Source: Inonotus obliquus (Eukaryota > Basidiomycota > Agaricomycetes > Hymenochaetales > Hymenochaetaceae). From it: a DNA stretch of 64,000 nucleotides. Under the pieces are notes generated by a model, which saw only the letters and a program-made list of their open reading frames with translations, was not told the origin of the DNA and searched no databases. This document shows, one piece after another, positions 24,409-35,545 of the stretch. A program made the position numbers and the translations under genes. Every line of letters begins with the position of its first letter. The stretch's first letter is position 1. The stretch is from the NCBI GenBank assembly GCA_032164295.1, contig JAJHTX010000002.1:2108001-2172000 (forward strand). The letters run 5' to 3'.

Positions 24409-25117
24409 TTCGGTTTTCGTTAGATGGTAGAGAGGGGAGTCAATGGTAAGTCTGGATGATAATTTCTAGTATCGTTTCTGAGGATGCTTATATAGTAATA
24501 GTCCTCGTAAGGCTTCGAGGGAGGCATGTCGTCAGTGTGTTACGTGAATGTTTTACCGCACTGCCTTTTTCTATTGTCAAGTCAGGCAAAGATGTCATTT
24601 GTAGAGAGCCTCTCCGAGACTGAGGTAGATATCTGTCATTGTTGGACATGGGAAACTCCGAAACATGAATAAAGAAGGGGAGACATTGTGTCACGTGATC
24701 CTATAATTGCCTCTCGCGGCGAAGACACAACAAACAACTTGAACAGGGAGGCGTGCTCGGCTGCACTGGTCCCAGGAGCCTACCAGCAGTGGTAGGGAAA
24801 CTTGCGGTCGGCTGGAATCGGCAAGACTTGTTAAGCCTCGGATTGGTCGGTTACTGACCTGCGGTAACTGGACCAGTGCAGAAGCATCTACCGCGAATCG
24901 AATCTGCATACCAGACAAGTACTGGCCATTAATATTTGTGTTTGAGCGCATTTGGAAAAATAGCATTGCATAGAATATGGCGCGTGTCTCGAATTGAGTA
25001 CATTTGGTCCGAAAATCATTGCGTACAAACTACAGATCAAGGACGAGAAGAATCAAGCCATTGATTTTTATCAATTGGAAGGCAGAAATACTGAGACCTC
25101 GGTCAATATCCCACCAT
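24409..25117. other. Intergenic, between small membrane protein gene and derlin 3' end
   Basis: About 700 bases. A plus-strand open frame overlapping its right end (24994-25365) is antisense to derlin exons and is not a gene. Nothing else recognised. Confidence 0.5.
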
Positions 25118-26110
25118 CTAATCGCTCCCAAGACGATGACCAGTACCCCAATTATATCCCGTCCGTCCTGCAGATCTCCCAGCTGCTGCGGTATGCTGTC
25201 CACCCGCATTTAGCACTCTCCCGACTCCAGGAACAACGCCTTGCCCGCGTTGATCCATATAGTCGACTAGCCATGCTGGAGCCCGAGCGAATTCTGCTCC
25301 AGGACGGCCAGCATCGCTATTATGGACGAGGTACCACCACCCATACCCGGAGATCACACCCGTAAGTGCCTGTGCTGCAGCCGAAGGTCCACCTATAAAG
25401 AAATCCATAGCGACAAGTGCATAAGGAAGATATTTATGACGCAACGAAATCAGCCCAAAGATTGACGTGAGCGCAAGAGGATCGAGGTACGACGAGAGCG
25501 TAATCAGGGAGAGGAGCAAAGGCCGGAAGTGCGTATAGGATTGGAGAGGGAGGTTGAGTACCTGGAAACAATAGAATTAGCTTTGATAAACATGAAATAC
25601 TTGACGTCAATATTGCGCACCAGAAGAGCCAGTGAATTAAGGAAAATTTGCCATGCATAGTCTGCAGATCGCCCCGCATACTGTAGTGATTCAAGCGAGT
25701 TGGAGTTTCGGCTTTCACAGTTATTAGGTCGAGCTCATTATGTACTTCAGTATTGACTGTTATTCTTACTATAGCATCACAAAATCGAATAAGAAAGGTA
25801 AACCACCTCCTTCATTGGGAATAGAATCTATCAGGGAATACCATACCCATGCAAGAAGTGAGTACTTACCACCGAAGAAAAGTGAGGTGAAAGGTCTCCA
25901 GATCTATTTCACGGTATATTCTGAGTACAGCGCCTTGCTAGCAGGTCAAAATGAAAAGCAAGTATGTACCTCAAATCTCTGCGTCACCAATCCTTTAACG
26001 AAAATGATGGTGTGGAATGAGAGCACCCCAAGGTTTACTGGCACAGTGATGCCAAGCGTTGCACCGCAGAGAAATCTCGTAACTGGAGGGATTTTTCGTA
26101 TCTCATCCAT
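25118..26110 (-). CDS. Derlin family protein (Der1/Dfm1-like, ERAD)
   Basis: Rhomboid-pseudoprotease ER membrane protein that helps move misfolded proteins out of the ER for degradation. Start MDEIRKIPPVTRFLCGATLG at 26110. Exons join in frame as QRFE|IWRPFTSLFFG, FFG|DSIPNEGGGLPFLFD, VMLY|RNSNSLE and LLV|LNLPLQSY. It carries the derlin WR motif in the first lumenal loop (IWRPFTSLFF), NSNSLE, and later helices YLDPLALTSIFGLISL, RHKYLPYALVAMDFF and GGPSAAAQALTGVISGYGWW. The C-terminal cytosolic tail is Gly-rich and ends HRLGSD. Introns are about 42 to 65 bases. A rhomboid Ser-His dyad is not expected in this family and none was seen. Confidence 0.95.
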
Positions 26111-26260
26111 AGTGCCTTGTATAGAAGAGCTGAATGTTGTGAGGCAAGCAAGGATAGGTAGGATGGACTCGAGAGGAACAGAACCCAGAACCAGACAGAC
26201 ACGCTAGTGACGTGTTCTGCACGTGATGCTTTCTCCCATGCAGACTATGACGTAATCACT
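26111..26260 (-). promoter_or_regulatory. Derlin promoter with TGACGTG, CACGTG and TGACGTAA sites
   Basis: Within 150 bases upstream of the derlin start lie TGACGTG (26208-26214), CACGTG (26220-26225) and TGACGTAA (26248-26255). ACGT-core elements bind bZIP factors, including Hac1/XBP1-type factors at TGACGTG. Functional use is inference. Confidence 0.35.
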
Positions 26261-27063
26261 TGACGCGGCGCTTCAACTTTATACCACTTCAGTCGCCGCT
26301 CATCATTTGTCATATGACTTGGTATTCATTCTGATACTATTACACCAGTGCTAGTTTGTGCGCTTCACAGATCTGCAGGTATGTCAAACTGGGGACTATG
26401 GAGAATTTTATGGGACAATGGAAAGGATCTCAGAGGAACATCACAGTCATGCTTCCGTATGGGTTCCATTTCCTTGATCAAGCACGATGAATAGTTCAGC
26501 CAAGAAAGCCTCCACTCCAGGAGCGTGTATAGGCGTGTACACGTGAAAGCATTGTTTGAAATGGTTCCCATGATCTAGGTACCGAGATGGCGGGGGATCA
26601 TATTCTTTCGTTTGTCGGATGCGAATTTCCGAGATCTTCACAGTTACACATTGAGCGAGGACGGATGTTCTCCCCACCCCAACAGTGAACTTAATTGTCT
26701 TCTTTACACCTCCTGCTCAACGATGTTTTCTTTAGATGATGGACATTTGCGATCGCAGGTAACCCTCACTGAGGCTGTGCCCCGCAATGTTTCCCCGCGG
26801 CCAAAAAAATCTTCAGAAGAAGCAAAAGTAAAAGTGCAGTTTCAGAAAGGCAAAGCCGAGTCGAGAATATACCTGTATTCTCTTGGTGCCACAACATACA
26901 TGCAAGCGTAACTACCAGACACTATCGAATGCCACAATACACTGAGTTCAAAATGCGAGTGTATAAACAAATGCCCTAATTGTCCGTGTTTCAATAATTA
27001 ATAAGTCCGTGAATGGAGCTACCTATAGCTCAGAATGACAATCCGGGATGACCACCTTGGTAC
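26261..27063. other. Intergenic
   Basis: About 800 bases. Open frames on the minus strand (26447-26677) and plus strand (26612-26911) both begin with non-ATG codons and show no domain. No convincing gene. Confidence 0.45.
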
Positions 27064-27873
27064 TCAAGAGCTAAACCTTTCCTTTATCGCGGTCCATGCT
27101 GGGGCAGCGCTCGGGTGCTCGGCGACGAAGCGCTCCATATCCTGCTCTGGAATCCTGTTGATGTCAACGCTCTGCCAGTAATGGACCATCACCCAGATGA
27201 TGTCCCGTACATCCGCTTCAAGACCGTGACTAAACAATAGGCAAGGTGAGAGTCTCACATCACTAAAAGAGGTAATCAGACGCACAGAGCCCATGAATTA
27301 ACTTTAGCACGAAGGAACTCGGATACAGTCAGGAACGGCAAAGTGCGAATACGAGTAGTGGTAGTCTCATCCAAGCGACGCGGACCACCCTCTCCCGCAG
27401 GAAGAATCTCAATCTTGGGTAAACGATGAGCGAGATTAATTTGTATTTCGAAACGTCTGGCAACGGAACTTACAGTAACCGGAGGTATAGGCTCGTTGTA
27501 AGTCACGAACAATCTATTCAATATCGTAAATTACATTACTCTCTCTTGTCTTCCAAAAGTACGTAATTAAGTAACATACCGGTTCGTCCAAGGTGAGTTG
27601 GTCACCATAAGGGACGGATGGCCATCAATGGCCTGGCGGACGCGCCCAAAGGGATGCACAGCACCGCCTTCGACGATACACAAAGCCTCCTGAAGTAATT
27701 ATACTGGTAAGTATTACGTATGATACTGTTGCAAAGTTACCGACGTTGCATTGAAGACTGTTCGACAACAGCGAGATGAGCAATGAGCCGTGAAAGGCAT
27801 GTCGAATCCCAACAGCTGTAAGAGTCTGCGAGAGGGCCGTCGCAGCTTGAAGGGTGCGACTAGTTTCGGACAT
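27064..27873 (-). CDS. Small nucleotidyltransferase-like hypothetical protein
   Basis: A short multi-exon gene. N-terminal segment TLQAATALSQTLTAVGIRHA followed by FHGSLLISLLSN resembles the opening of small agaricomycete proteins with a nucleotidyltransferase-like fold, usually helix, strand, then a Gly-Gly turn. Further exons: EALCIVEGGAVHPFG...PWTNR|LFVTYNEPIPP, the IEILPAGEGGPRRLD strand, FLRAKVNSWAL|HGLEADVRDII with a pattern typical of the C-terminal helices of that fold, and an end in AWTAIKERFSS. The first intron junction is awkward: the good GTAACT donor breaks frame, while GTCGGT three bases earlier keeps it (QCN|EALCIVEGG). Catalytic Asp pairs were not found, so it may not be an active transferase. 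Family placement is inference. Confidence 0.6.
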
Positions 27874-28870
27874 GTAGAGTGGGGCCTTGGACGAGAGAGG
27901 AGCAGAGCATGCGACTTTTATAGACTTGTGAAGTCAAAAACGAATCCAGCGAGATTTTGATGAACGGCAGTACATGGGCGACTCGAGTCCAGAACAACAA
28001 CGCAGGTGAGTCACTTGAGCACCAGGCTGGGCACTCGCAGCCAGCGTGTCAAGGGTGCAAATGAGTATGGGCTGTCCCGAGAGAGGAAGCGCCTGGCGGG
28101 TGAAGAACCTGACTGTGATGTTCTGGTGTTCGTCCGATGTATGTATGAAAAGTTACGGGGGGCCCTTGTTAGGTGTCACAGAGTTACCCCCACATAGGCG
28201 CCATGGAACATATTGAGAGAAGGTAAATCTGGATTCTTATAGCCCGTAAGATGGCTCCAGCATCGAAGGAGAAGCAGATGCGAATCTGATCTGATTCTTA
28301 GCAGGCAAGTCGCGTGCGCAAAATGATGTACAAAACCCTACATTGGGGATCACATGGCCGCCCTGAAGAGACGGGTGTGAGACAGACCAACCGAGGGGCA
28401 GCGAATAACGCCCGACAAGCACAAAGTAGACAGGGGAATCTAGGTCGGTTCGGTAGAATCAGTTGAAGATTTATTATGTGTGAAAAGGGAGATTAAATGG
28501 ATATGGCCAAAAAAGCCACAGCAAATTTCGGGCAGTAATTTGCTCGAGAACAGGTAGTTTTACTTTGTAATGTATGAGTGGGGTTTAGGTTGGTTAGCAA
28601 AGGTCATCCGGTTTTGCGGAGATGAATGAACGGAGGTTTGTGACCGTGTCAATTTGTTGCCTTATATGTATCCATCCCATTGTGAGTGGCGGGGTGTTTG
28701 TCGTCGCGGCCTTCGTGGACAGCCTAATTCCAAGCTTGAGCTCGTCTAAACCTCGAGCTGAAAGCGAAACGACTCTTGTCTGCCGTCAACGCGAAGCTGA
28801 CGCTCTTCTCTGTTCATCAGGCTATCCAGAGCGGATGCAAAACCTCCTTTGGAGGCAAGGGAACCATGTA
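27874..28870. other. Divergent intergenic region
   Basis: About 1 kb between a minus-strand start and the MRS2 start, holding both promoters. An ATG at 28622 is in frame with MRS2 and would add 83 residues including a hydrophobic stretch; I consider it less likely than 28871. Confidence 0.45.
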
Positions 28871-30815
28871 ATGAACCTCGTTTGTCATGCTCGACCGCAA
28901 CAGCAGGTAGCATCTGCCCTCTTAAGCCGGTCGTTGAGCACGATCAAGACCGCGTTTCCCTTATGTAAGAGCCCATGCAACATCTTGGGTTCTTCACATA
29001 TCTCAAGCAGACACGCTATTCCTCTCGGTGCTCGTGTTCTCTCACGAAATTTGTCATTGCTTAATAGACTGCTGCGCAATGGCCGCAGTTCTGAACCATT
29101 CTCTGCGATGTCCGATGGTCAGGATGAGGCAGCTCGGACAGCAATACTAGAAAAGGTCATGAAGGGCCGGCAGCCTACCGACCTTATGCTGCGATGTGCG
29201 TTTGTGGTCTGTCTTGAGGGTTATGCACACTATTCTGACTACTGCGTTGGCAGGCACGATTCTCAATTCCCAGGGTGACGTCAAGACGATTTCTGGCCAA
29301 TTCAAGCGCCAGGATTTATGTTCGGAGCACAAACTAAATGTAAATCACGCTCTTATAAATAGCACATATACTGACTCAGGATATCAGCCTCGCGACCTTC
29401 GCAAGATTGATTCCAGAATACCCAATCTCGTTCCCACAATATTAGCGCGGAAGGAAGCAATTCTGGTGGGCCTCTATTTCAAACCTAAAACGAAATAATC
29501 CAGTCAATCTGATCAGTAAAAGGTGAATATTCTTCATATACGTGCTCTTGTCAAAGCAGACACTGTCATTCTATTCGATACGTACGGATCTGCCGATTCC
29601 CGGCTACATTCAGTCTTTTTGTACCACTTGGAGGTACTTTCTATGTCACTTAACAAATCAGTCGCCCTTCTTGACATCCGTTGATTCCAGCATAATTTAA
29701 AAGCGAAAGGGAGCGGTTTACCTTATGAATTTCGGTTTGATCAACCTATTTGGAACTATATCGTCTTTTGCTGATCTGTACTTTGCAGCACACTCGAGTC
29801 TATCTTACTCTCTGTCTTGGGAGCTCTGGAGGCGGAAATGGTCTTCATGCGCAATCTCATCGGTGGTGTACTAGCAGAGCTAGAGGATGATATCGACCGT
29901 GACAAGTTCAAACGTCTGTTACATTACTCGCGACGACTCAGCGCCTTCCAAAATCGAGCAAAACTTGTCAGTTTACTTTCACCTAGCTGCGTATATCGTT
30001 TCTAACAAGGCCTTAGGTTCAAGAGGCACTGGAAGAAGTACTGGAACAAGGTAATGGGGGACTTTCTTCTGACCTCTTGTACCGTTCGTAACGCATTTGA
30101 AAGACGAGGATTTGGCTGCCATGTATCTCACCGACAAGAAGAAGGGACAGCCACGAGGGGCAAAGGATCATGAGGAACTTGAAGTCTTGCTAGAGTCGTT
30201 CTCCAAACAGGTTGAGGAGATTGTCAATGAAGCGGACACTATTACGGTAGGGCCGTCACAACTCGTTATTTTGCATTTACGTGATATGTACTCTATCCAG
30301 ACAAACGTGCAATCAACGCAAGAAATTGTAGAGCTGATCCTCGATTCCAACCGAAATGCGTTGTTAGCTTTGGACCTTAAAGTTGGAAGCACCGGAATAT
30401 CTTAATGTTCCGGGAAGCTCATTAATCACTTAACAGGTTTCTATTGGTACATTAGGCATTGGAACCGGCGCTCTTATTGCGAGTCTCTTCGGTATGAACG
30501 TGCGTATCGAGAAAAAACAATGTTACCGTCTTTAACTGATGCAGGAGATTTAGTTACAAAGCCATCTTGAAGAAAGTGAATGGGCATTTGCCGGAATGTC
30601 TGCATTTGCAGTAGCAGTTTCTCTGTTAGTGGCATGGCTAGGTGCCCGCAGGTATGATACTTCACTACCTCTCATATAAATGTCTCTTATTTTTTTTCAC
30701 CCTCTTTAACAGGGCCGCCAGAATCCGAAAGATTGGATTATCTTCCAACGGACGAAAACGAAGACCCTGGCTTCCGCTTCCCCTTCGCAGGCGAGGCCTA
30801 GATGATTGGACATGA
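28871..30815 (+). CDS. MRS2: Mitochondrial magnesium transporter MRS2 (CorA family)
   Basis: Inner-membrane Mg2+ channel. Start 28871 has a purine at -3 and gives a basic, Ser/Leu-rich presequence; in-frame ATGs at 28835 and 28622 are alternatives. At least ten short exons join as LMLRC|TILNSQGDVK, HKLN|PRDLRKIDSR, ILARKEAIL|VNILHIRAL, YEFR|TLESILLSVLG and VLEQ|DEDLAAMYLTD. Pore signature: GALIASLFGMN followed after an intron by LQSHLEESEWAFAGMSAFAV. This contains the invariant Gly-Met-Asn motif ending helix 1, an acidic loop, and helix 2. The RKIGLSSNGRKRRPWLP tail is strongly basic, as expected for the matrix side. In the HKLN|PRDLR intron two AG acceptors lie eight bases apart; only the distal one keeps frame. 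Confidence 0.95.
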
Positions 30816-30950
30816 CCCCAACTCTGACTGACACCGAGGTGAATTGATTTATGAGTGTTCCCTTCTTTTCTGGCTGGCTTATAATATTATCATTATCCTA
30901 AGACTTCGAATCTGTAGAGTTTTCTGGATCGTATTTCTCAAATAGCAATC

Positions 30951-32700
30951 TTAACTGTGACAACTTTGCTTATCGCTTTCATCAGTCCTCACCACGGATC
31001 GATCCTTGTCGGACTGATACCTACTAAAAGGATGCATGCATTCAAGCTCGAACACGACGTCGTCGATCATCCCGTGGTTCCCGCGAAGCTTATTATCTTC
31101 TGGCTGGAAGCAAGAGCTGGGTCCATCTGAGTAAGACATGAAAACTTGCACAACAGACTCGATGGCACGGTTTGTCGTGCCAGAACGAAAGGTCAATGCA
31201 AGATGACGTTCAAAACACAACTTTGTATTTGACTGATGGATGCCTATGCTCCCATTGGCGAACCCGAGAACAACCCGGTTCACTGGCGGACTACGGCTGT
31301 TGACCACGTGGAGTGTTACTCATGGGGTGATTCATCATAGCTGCTTCCAGGCATCCGAACCGCTTCGGCCCTGTTCCCGTGCGCCATTCACTATCCTGAA
31401 TATCGGCTCTTCCGCCAAACTGCTGCGTAAATACTGAATTCTGTTTGACCTGGTCCTGTCAAGCACCCCGAATTCTTCAATTGAGTCGGCAATGCGCCTT
31501 CGGGCTCCGTCTTGACCAAGAGACTACCGGCGTACATTCTTCGTCAGGCTAGAAGATCTAGTGTGTCCTCTGTTCGGATGTTAGTTCTTTCTCCAACTGT
31601 CCCTGGAAATTCCATTGGAGTTCGAGCCAGTCTTCCATCTTCTACTCTACTCTTACATACATTGCAAGGTTCAGCGCCCTCGTTCATGTGCACACGTTGT
31701 ATTCCCACTTTGCGCCGAACTGCGCGACTCCTCACCGCTCCCGTGCCCCTCTTCACTCGCAGGACGGGGAATAAACGATGGGCAACATCCAGATTCATGT
31801 CAAGAAGCTTCCTTACGCAAGGGGCGTTCGGCCGACGCACAAACGCGTAAGCGAGTCATGGAGGATGGAAACATACATCTGGGGTTCTTTCATTGCCCTG
31901 CTGGCGATTAAGATCCTGCACTCGACAAATTCCGTAAACGAACGCCCGTCGGTACATGACCCGTACGTAGCGAGGCAGGAACACGAGGGCATACATACAA
32001 ACATTGAGTCACGCGCTTTCATTTGGTCTGAGCCAAGTCTGATTAACTGAGTCCCTTCTTGTAGGGTCGCGAAAGAGGTAGAGACATGGTCTTCCTTGTG
32101 TGTGTTGAGAAGCACCTTGGAAAAGAGTCGAGGCCTTGACCGCGATTTGGGCGAGGACATTCACATACCTCCAGACACTCAATGCCGGTCACATGAACCT
32201 GAATTTCGTTTTAGACGGATGAGTCATCGGTGACGTGGCTCACTCGTGTTCGTCGCCATTTCACTTTTTGGGTTTGCACATCGTGGAGGTATGTCCGATT
32301 TCTCTCCTATTTTACAGTCCGATAACTGCGCAATTGCAATTCATAGGCATGCTGCTTCAGCATTCCCTTCTCATAGAACCGGAGAAACATTTGTTCTGTG
32401 TAGGTATGTGAGGAGCAAGGCGACCCAGGAGATGCGGAGAGTCTTGTGGAGGAATCACCCAGTCGACTCTGACTAGTGCAGTCCTCTTCATTGCTTCAGA
32501 ACAGAGGGCCATCTTTGTAACTAACAACCACGTCGTCATCGTATGTAAGTTTTGACCTGTAATTGACGAAGATAAATCAGAATGTGTATAAACCTCGGGA
32601 ACAGTCGCCACGAGGAAAGTTAGTGAAAGTGTACGCAAAAGGTAGCAAAATACAGGCCAGATCTGCCTTTCTGCGTCTAGCATCCCGGATTGAGGGGGGT
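30951..32700 (-). other. Unresolved region with possible multi-exon minus-strand coding
   Basis: Several minus-strand frames are open for 60 to 120 codons and some can be linked by GT-AG introns, for example LKQHAYELQLRSYRT (about 32330-32375) to VHVTGIECLE (about 32180-32210) to ASTLFQGASQH (about 32110-32145). A last frame at 30951-31307 reads NRVVLGFANGSIGIHQSN and IDDVVFELECMHPF. I could not build a single model without stops and recognise no family. It may be a fast-evolving gene, one with exons I failed to place, or a decayed gene. Confidence 0.3.
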
Positions 32701-33121
32701 CTCCCGTTCAGCAGAATACCGGAGCGCAAAATGTTACATATGAAATTTGTAACTTTTACCGCGTGATCATAGAAACAGGCCTTCAGTCTCCCGTCTCCCG
32801 ACTTCAAAGACTGTATGTAAACCAGCACAGGCGGAACAATAAAAGGCTGAGTATTATTGTGCATTAAACTGTGAGGATCATAACAAGACATAATCACGAA
32901 TGTAGAAGGAAAGGCTCCAAATAAATAAACAACAAGGACACCCCGTGCATTATCCAATCTAGAACAAAAACAAAGCACATCATCTCACAACACTCCGTGC
33001 CACTCACAGCCAAAAACCAACCAGTCTCTGTTAGGACAAAATAATAAGCGAACGAGAAGTCGAAAAGAAGAGGAGGTTTTAAAACGTCAGAGGGGATTGC
33101 AGTGGTAACCCAGTACCATGA
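32701..33121. other. Intergenic
   Basis: About 420 AT-rich bases, containing the probable 3' untranslated region of the next minus-strand gene. Nothing else seen. Confidence 0.45.
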
Positions 33122-34570
33122 TCAATCATCACCTCGTCGAGCCAGGAATACTCCGCTGATAGCAGTGCCCGAAGAACTATTCGTCCTCCTGGCGCCACCC
33201 AATCCGATAGCCGGGAACTTTGATTCATTCCCGTCCTTTGGGAATAGTGAGGTTTCTGCTGGGTTTGCGTGCCGCGGCGTTGGTGCGAGCCCCTCGTCAT
33301 CGTCATGCTGAACGATAAACGGCTCTGTAATGTCCCTCGGCGAGTCAGAGTCAAGTGAAGGCAGTGATGCGGATTGAGAGGTTGGAGATCGAGAACTAGC
33401 AGTAGTTGCACTATTCGATGAACGCTTTGATTTGGTCTTCTTCGCCCGTGGAGCCTGGATTTGACTATGTCCTTGGGCTTGGGCTTGGGCAGCTGAACCA
33501 ACAGCACCAACTTGACTTGCGAACGATGTCGTATATGGTAACGGTGATGCGAGTGGCGAGCTTTGAGAGGTGAAAGCCTGATGCTGGTATTGAGGATACG
33601 GGAAGTAATGTGAGGAGGAATCAGCGTTTGAGCGGGAAGCCGAGGTCTGTGAGAGCGTATGCGAACGCGAACTGTCCGAGCCGCGCCCTCGTGAGGACGA
33701 CTTGCGCGTATATGCTTCACCACCAAAGTCTGCCTCTTCTCCCTCACCATCTTCATCTTCAGGTTTAATGGAACTGCTCATGTATGGCCCAAATTCTTCT
33801 ACAGGTGCAGGACTGCCAGGACCTGTCGGCATAGTCGGCGAAGTCATAGATGATAGTGAACCTGGACTCAGGGGAGGTGGGCGGAGAGACCCACTCCCAG
33901 GAAAACCTTCAAATTCTTCCGCTGCAGCTTGACGCTCCATCTCTTTCCTTTCCCTTCGTCTTCTTCGTCTTTCTTCCTTCTCCAGTTGTTCTTGCCGACG
34001 GCGCTGTTCTTCAGCTTCTCGTTCTGCTGCGGCACGTGCAGCTCGCGCCGCAGCGCCTTCAGGTGAAAGCTGAGAGATGGCTGCTGTATCGAGAGGGGAA
34101 GCATCCGAGTCGAAGGCTTCTGCCGAGGAGGACGAATATGCGGAACCAAGGTAGCCGACAGCAAGACGTCCCGGGCGTCGCTGACGCCGACGGTGCGAGC
34201 CGATGTTACCCATTCCTTCATCATCATCTTCCGAGTCCGAGAGCTGAATGGGAGGACGTCCGAACAAATGAAATCCGAACAACCGAATGGTCTTTCGGCT
34301 TCGCTTCTTTTTCTTCTTGCGCCTTCGTCGACTGTCTCCTATTCCCAAGTTGGAATGGAGGGACATAGTTTCTGCGCCACCATCGTCCGTTCCATCTGGA
34401 TCACGTAGTAGTCCTTCGAGTTCTTCATAGTGGGTTTGCGAGCCCCGTCGAGGTGCTGATAGACCTTCGTTTTCTGGTTCTGAGTCACTTGTTGGGTTGT
34501 GATTAGAGAAGCACGGTAGACAAGTAGACACTGTCGCGCGAACGGTGTCTGCCCAGGAGAATGAGTCCAT
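33122..34570 (-). CDS. Conserved-looking Ser/Arg-rich protein, unknown function
   Basis: A single-exon frame of 482 residues beginning MDSFSWADTVRATVSTCLPC. The N-terminus has a short amphipathic segment with two Cys that could be lipidated (inference). Residues about 95-120 hold a basic stretch (SRRRRKKKKKRSRKTIRL) followed by FGFHLFGRPPIQLSDSEDDD. About residues 185-230 form a highly charged, Ala/Glu/Arg-rich helix likely to be a coiled coil. The rest is disordered, rich in Ser and Pro, with a KKTKSKRSSNS cluster. The length of an intronless frame and the composition suggest a real protein. No enzymatic domain. It shares a 178-base divergent promoter with NF-YB. Confidence 0.75.
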   Translation of the reverse strand: MDSFSWADTVRATVSTCLPCFSNHNPTSDSEPENEGLSAPRRGSQTHYEELEGLLRDPDGTDDGGAETMSLHSNLGIGDSRRRRKKKKKRSRKTIRLFGFHLFGRPPIQLSDSEDDDEGMGNIGSHRRRQRRPGRLAVGYLGSAYSSSSAEAFDSDASPLDTAAISQLSPEGAAARAARAAAEREAEEQRRRQEQLEKEERRRRRRERKEMERQAAAEEFEGFPGSGSLRPPPLSPGSLSSMTSPTMPTGPGSPAPVEEFGPYMSSSIKPEDEDGEGEEADFGGEAYTRKSSSRGRGSDSSRSHTLSQTSASRSNADSSSHYFPYPQYQHQAFTSQSSPLASPLPYTTSFASQVGAVGSAAQAQAQGHSQIQAPRAKKTKSKRSSNSATTASSRSPTSQSASLPSLDSDSPRDITEPFIVQHDDDEGLAPTPRHANPAETSLFPKDGNESKFPAIGLGGARRTNSSSGTAISGVFLARRGDD

Positions 34571-34748
34571 CGTGTGTCGTCGTCGTTGCGAAAAGGGATG
34601 AATATTGCTGTGAATTACCCGTTAGCGGAGGGAGAGTGATTCACGTGTTTGATCGCTTATCAATCAACGAACAACACGTGAGCGTTTTAGTTGATGATAG
34701 GAGGAGAGGGGAAGGGTGAACACCATTGGTCAATCGCAGAGTAAATAC
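34571..34748. promoter_or_regulatory. Bidirectional promoter with two CACGTG boxes and an inverted CCAAT box
   Basis: The 178 bases between the divergent starts contain CACGTG at 34642-34647 and 34675-34680 (33 bases apart, bHLH-type sites) and ATTGG at 34725-34729, the reverse of CCAAT, the site bound by the NF-Y complex whose subunit is encoded just downstream. Confidence 0.5.
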
Positions 34749-35401
34749 ATGACTGAACATACATCTCAATCCAATACTACTTCCGCACCTCCTCCCCCTC
34801 CCCCTCCAAACATCGCACCAGGTCCCCCTCCAGACAACGGTCATCCTCCAGAACATACATCGGGTGACATCCCAGAACCTACTGAAATCACTGACCATGA
34901 AGTCGGCGAGTATCGCGAGCAAGATCGTTACCTCCCAGTAAGTTTCTCTTTTCCTTATTTTGTATCAATCAATCACATGAACTCGTCTTTCCCTTTCTTT
35001 TTTTCTCCAGATTGCAAACGTCGCCCGCATCATGAAAGCTGCCGTACCTCCGACTGCCAAAATCGCCAAGGACGCTAAAGAATGCGTCCAGGAATGCGTC
35101 TCAGAGTTCATTAGCTTCGTTACGAGCGAGGCTGCAGAAAAGTGTGGTCTCGAAAAGCGAAAGACAGTTGGCGGTGAAGACGTGCTCTATGCTCTCGCTA
35201 GCCTCGGCTTCGAGAATTACTCCGAGACCCTTAAGATTTATCTTGCCAAACTACGTCAGGTAGGCATCCCATCTTGCTATTCCTTGGTTCTTGTGCACCA
35301 TGAGAAGTGGGTTAGAGACTTATGCACACTTTCAGCATCAGACCACACATGGTGCACATCGCAGTGTCGAGCATCACGGCGCTGATGTGGAAGAGGATTA
35401 G
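34749..35401 (+). CDS. HAP3: CCAAT-binding factor subunit NF-YB/HAP3
   Basis: Histone-fold subunit of the trimeric NF-Y/HAP complex that binds CCAAT boxes. 167 residues from exons 34749-34937, 35011-35259 and 35336-35401. A Pro-rich N-terminus (eight Pro in a row) precedes the core: [20 protein letters not shown], the DNA-contact start, followed by [40 protein letters not shown] and [20 protein letters not shown], the near-invariant family block. Exon 1 ends inside the core at RYLP|IANV. A short His-rich acidic tail follows. No ATG exists upstream in frame within the spacer; translation probably starts at MTEHTSQS. Confidence 0.97.
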
Positions 35402-35545
35402 TTGGCGCTGCATTATACGCCTTCCTTTGTGATAAACTAGTCTGTATTTTTAGTTCCCGATTCAATACCATCACATTTTGGCTAGTGCCTTGAACAGCTT
35501 AGCGTATTACCATGGCAGCTCCTAGGATTGCACAATAATCAGCAG

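Noticed and set aside
24994..25365. Plus-strand frame of 123 codons
   Set aside because: It is antisense to the C-terminal exon of the derlin gene, whose family motifs are unmistakable on the minus strand.
26447..26677. Minus-strand frame upstream of derlin
   Set aside because: The start codon is GTG, no domain is visible, and the overlapping plus-strand frame (26612-26911) begins with TTG.
28622..28870. N-terminal extension of MRS2 from an ATG at 28622
   Set aside because: It would add 83 residues with a hydrophobic stretch not typical of the family; the ATG at 28871 has better context and yields a normal presequence. Not excluded.
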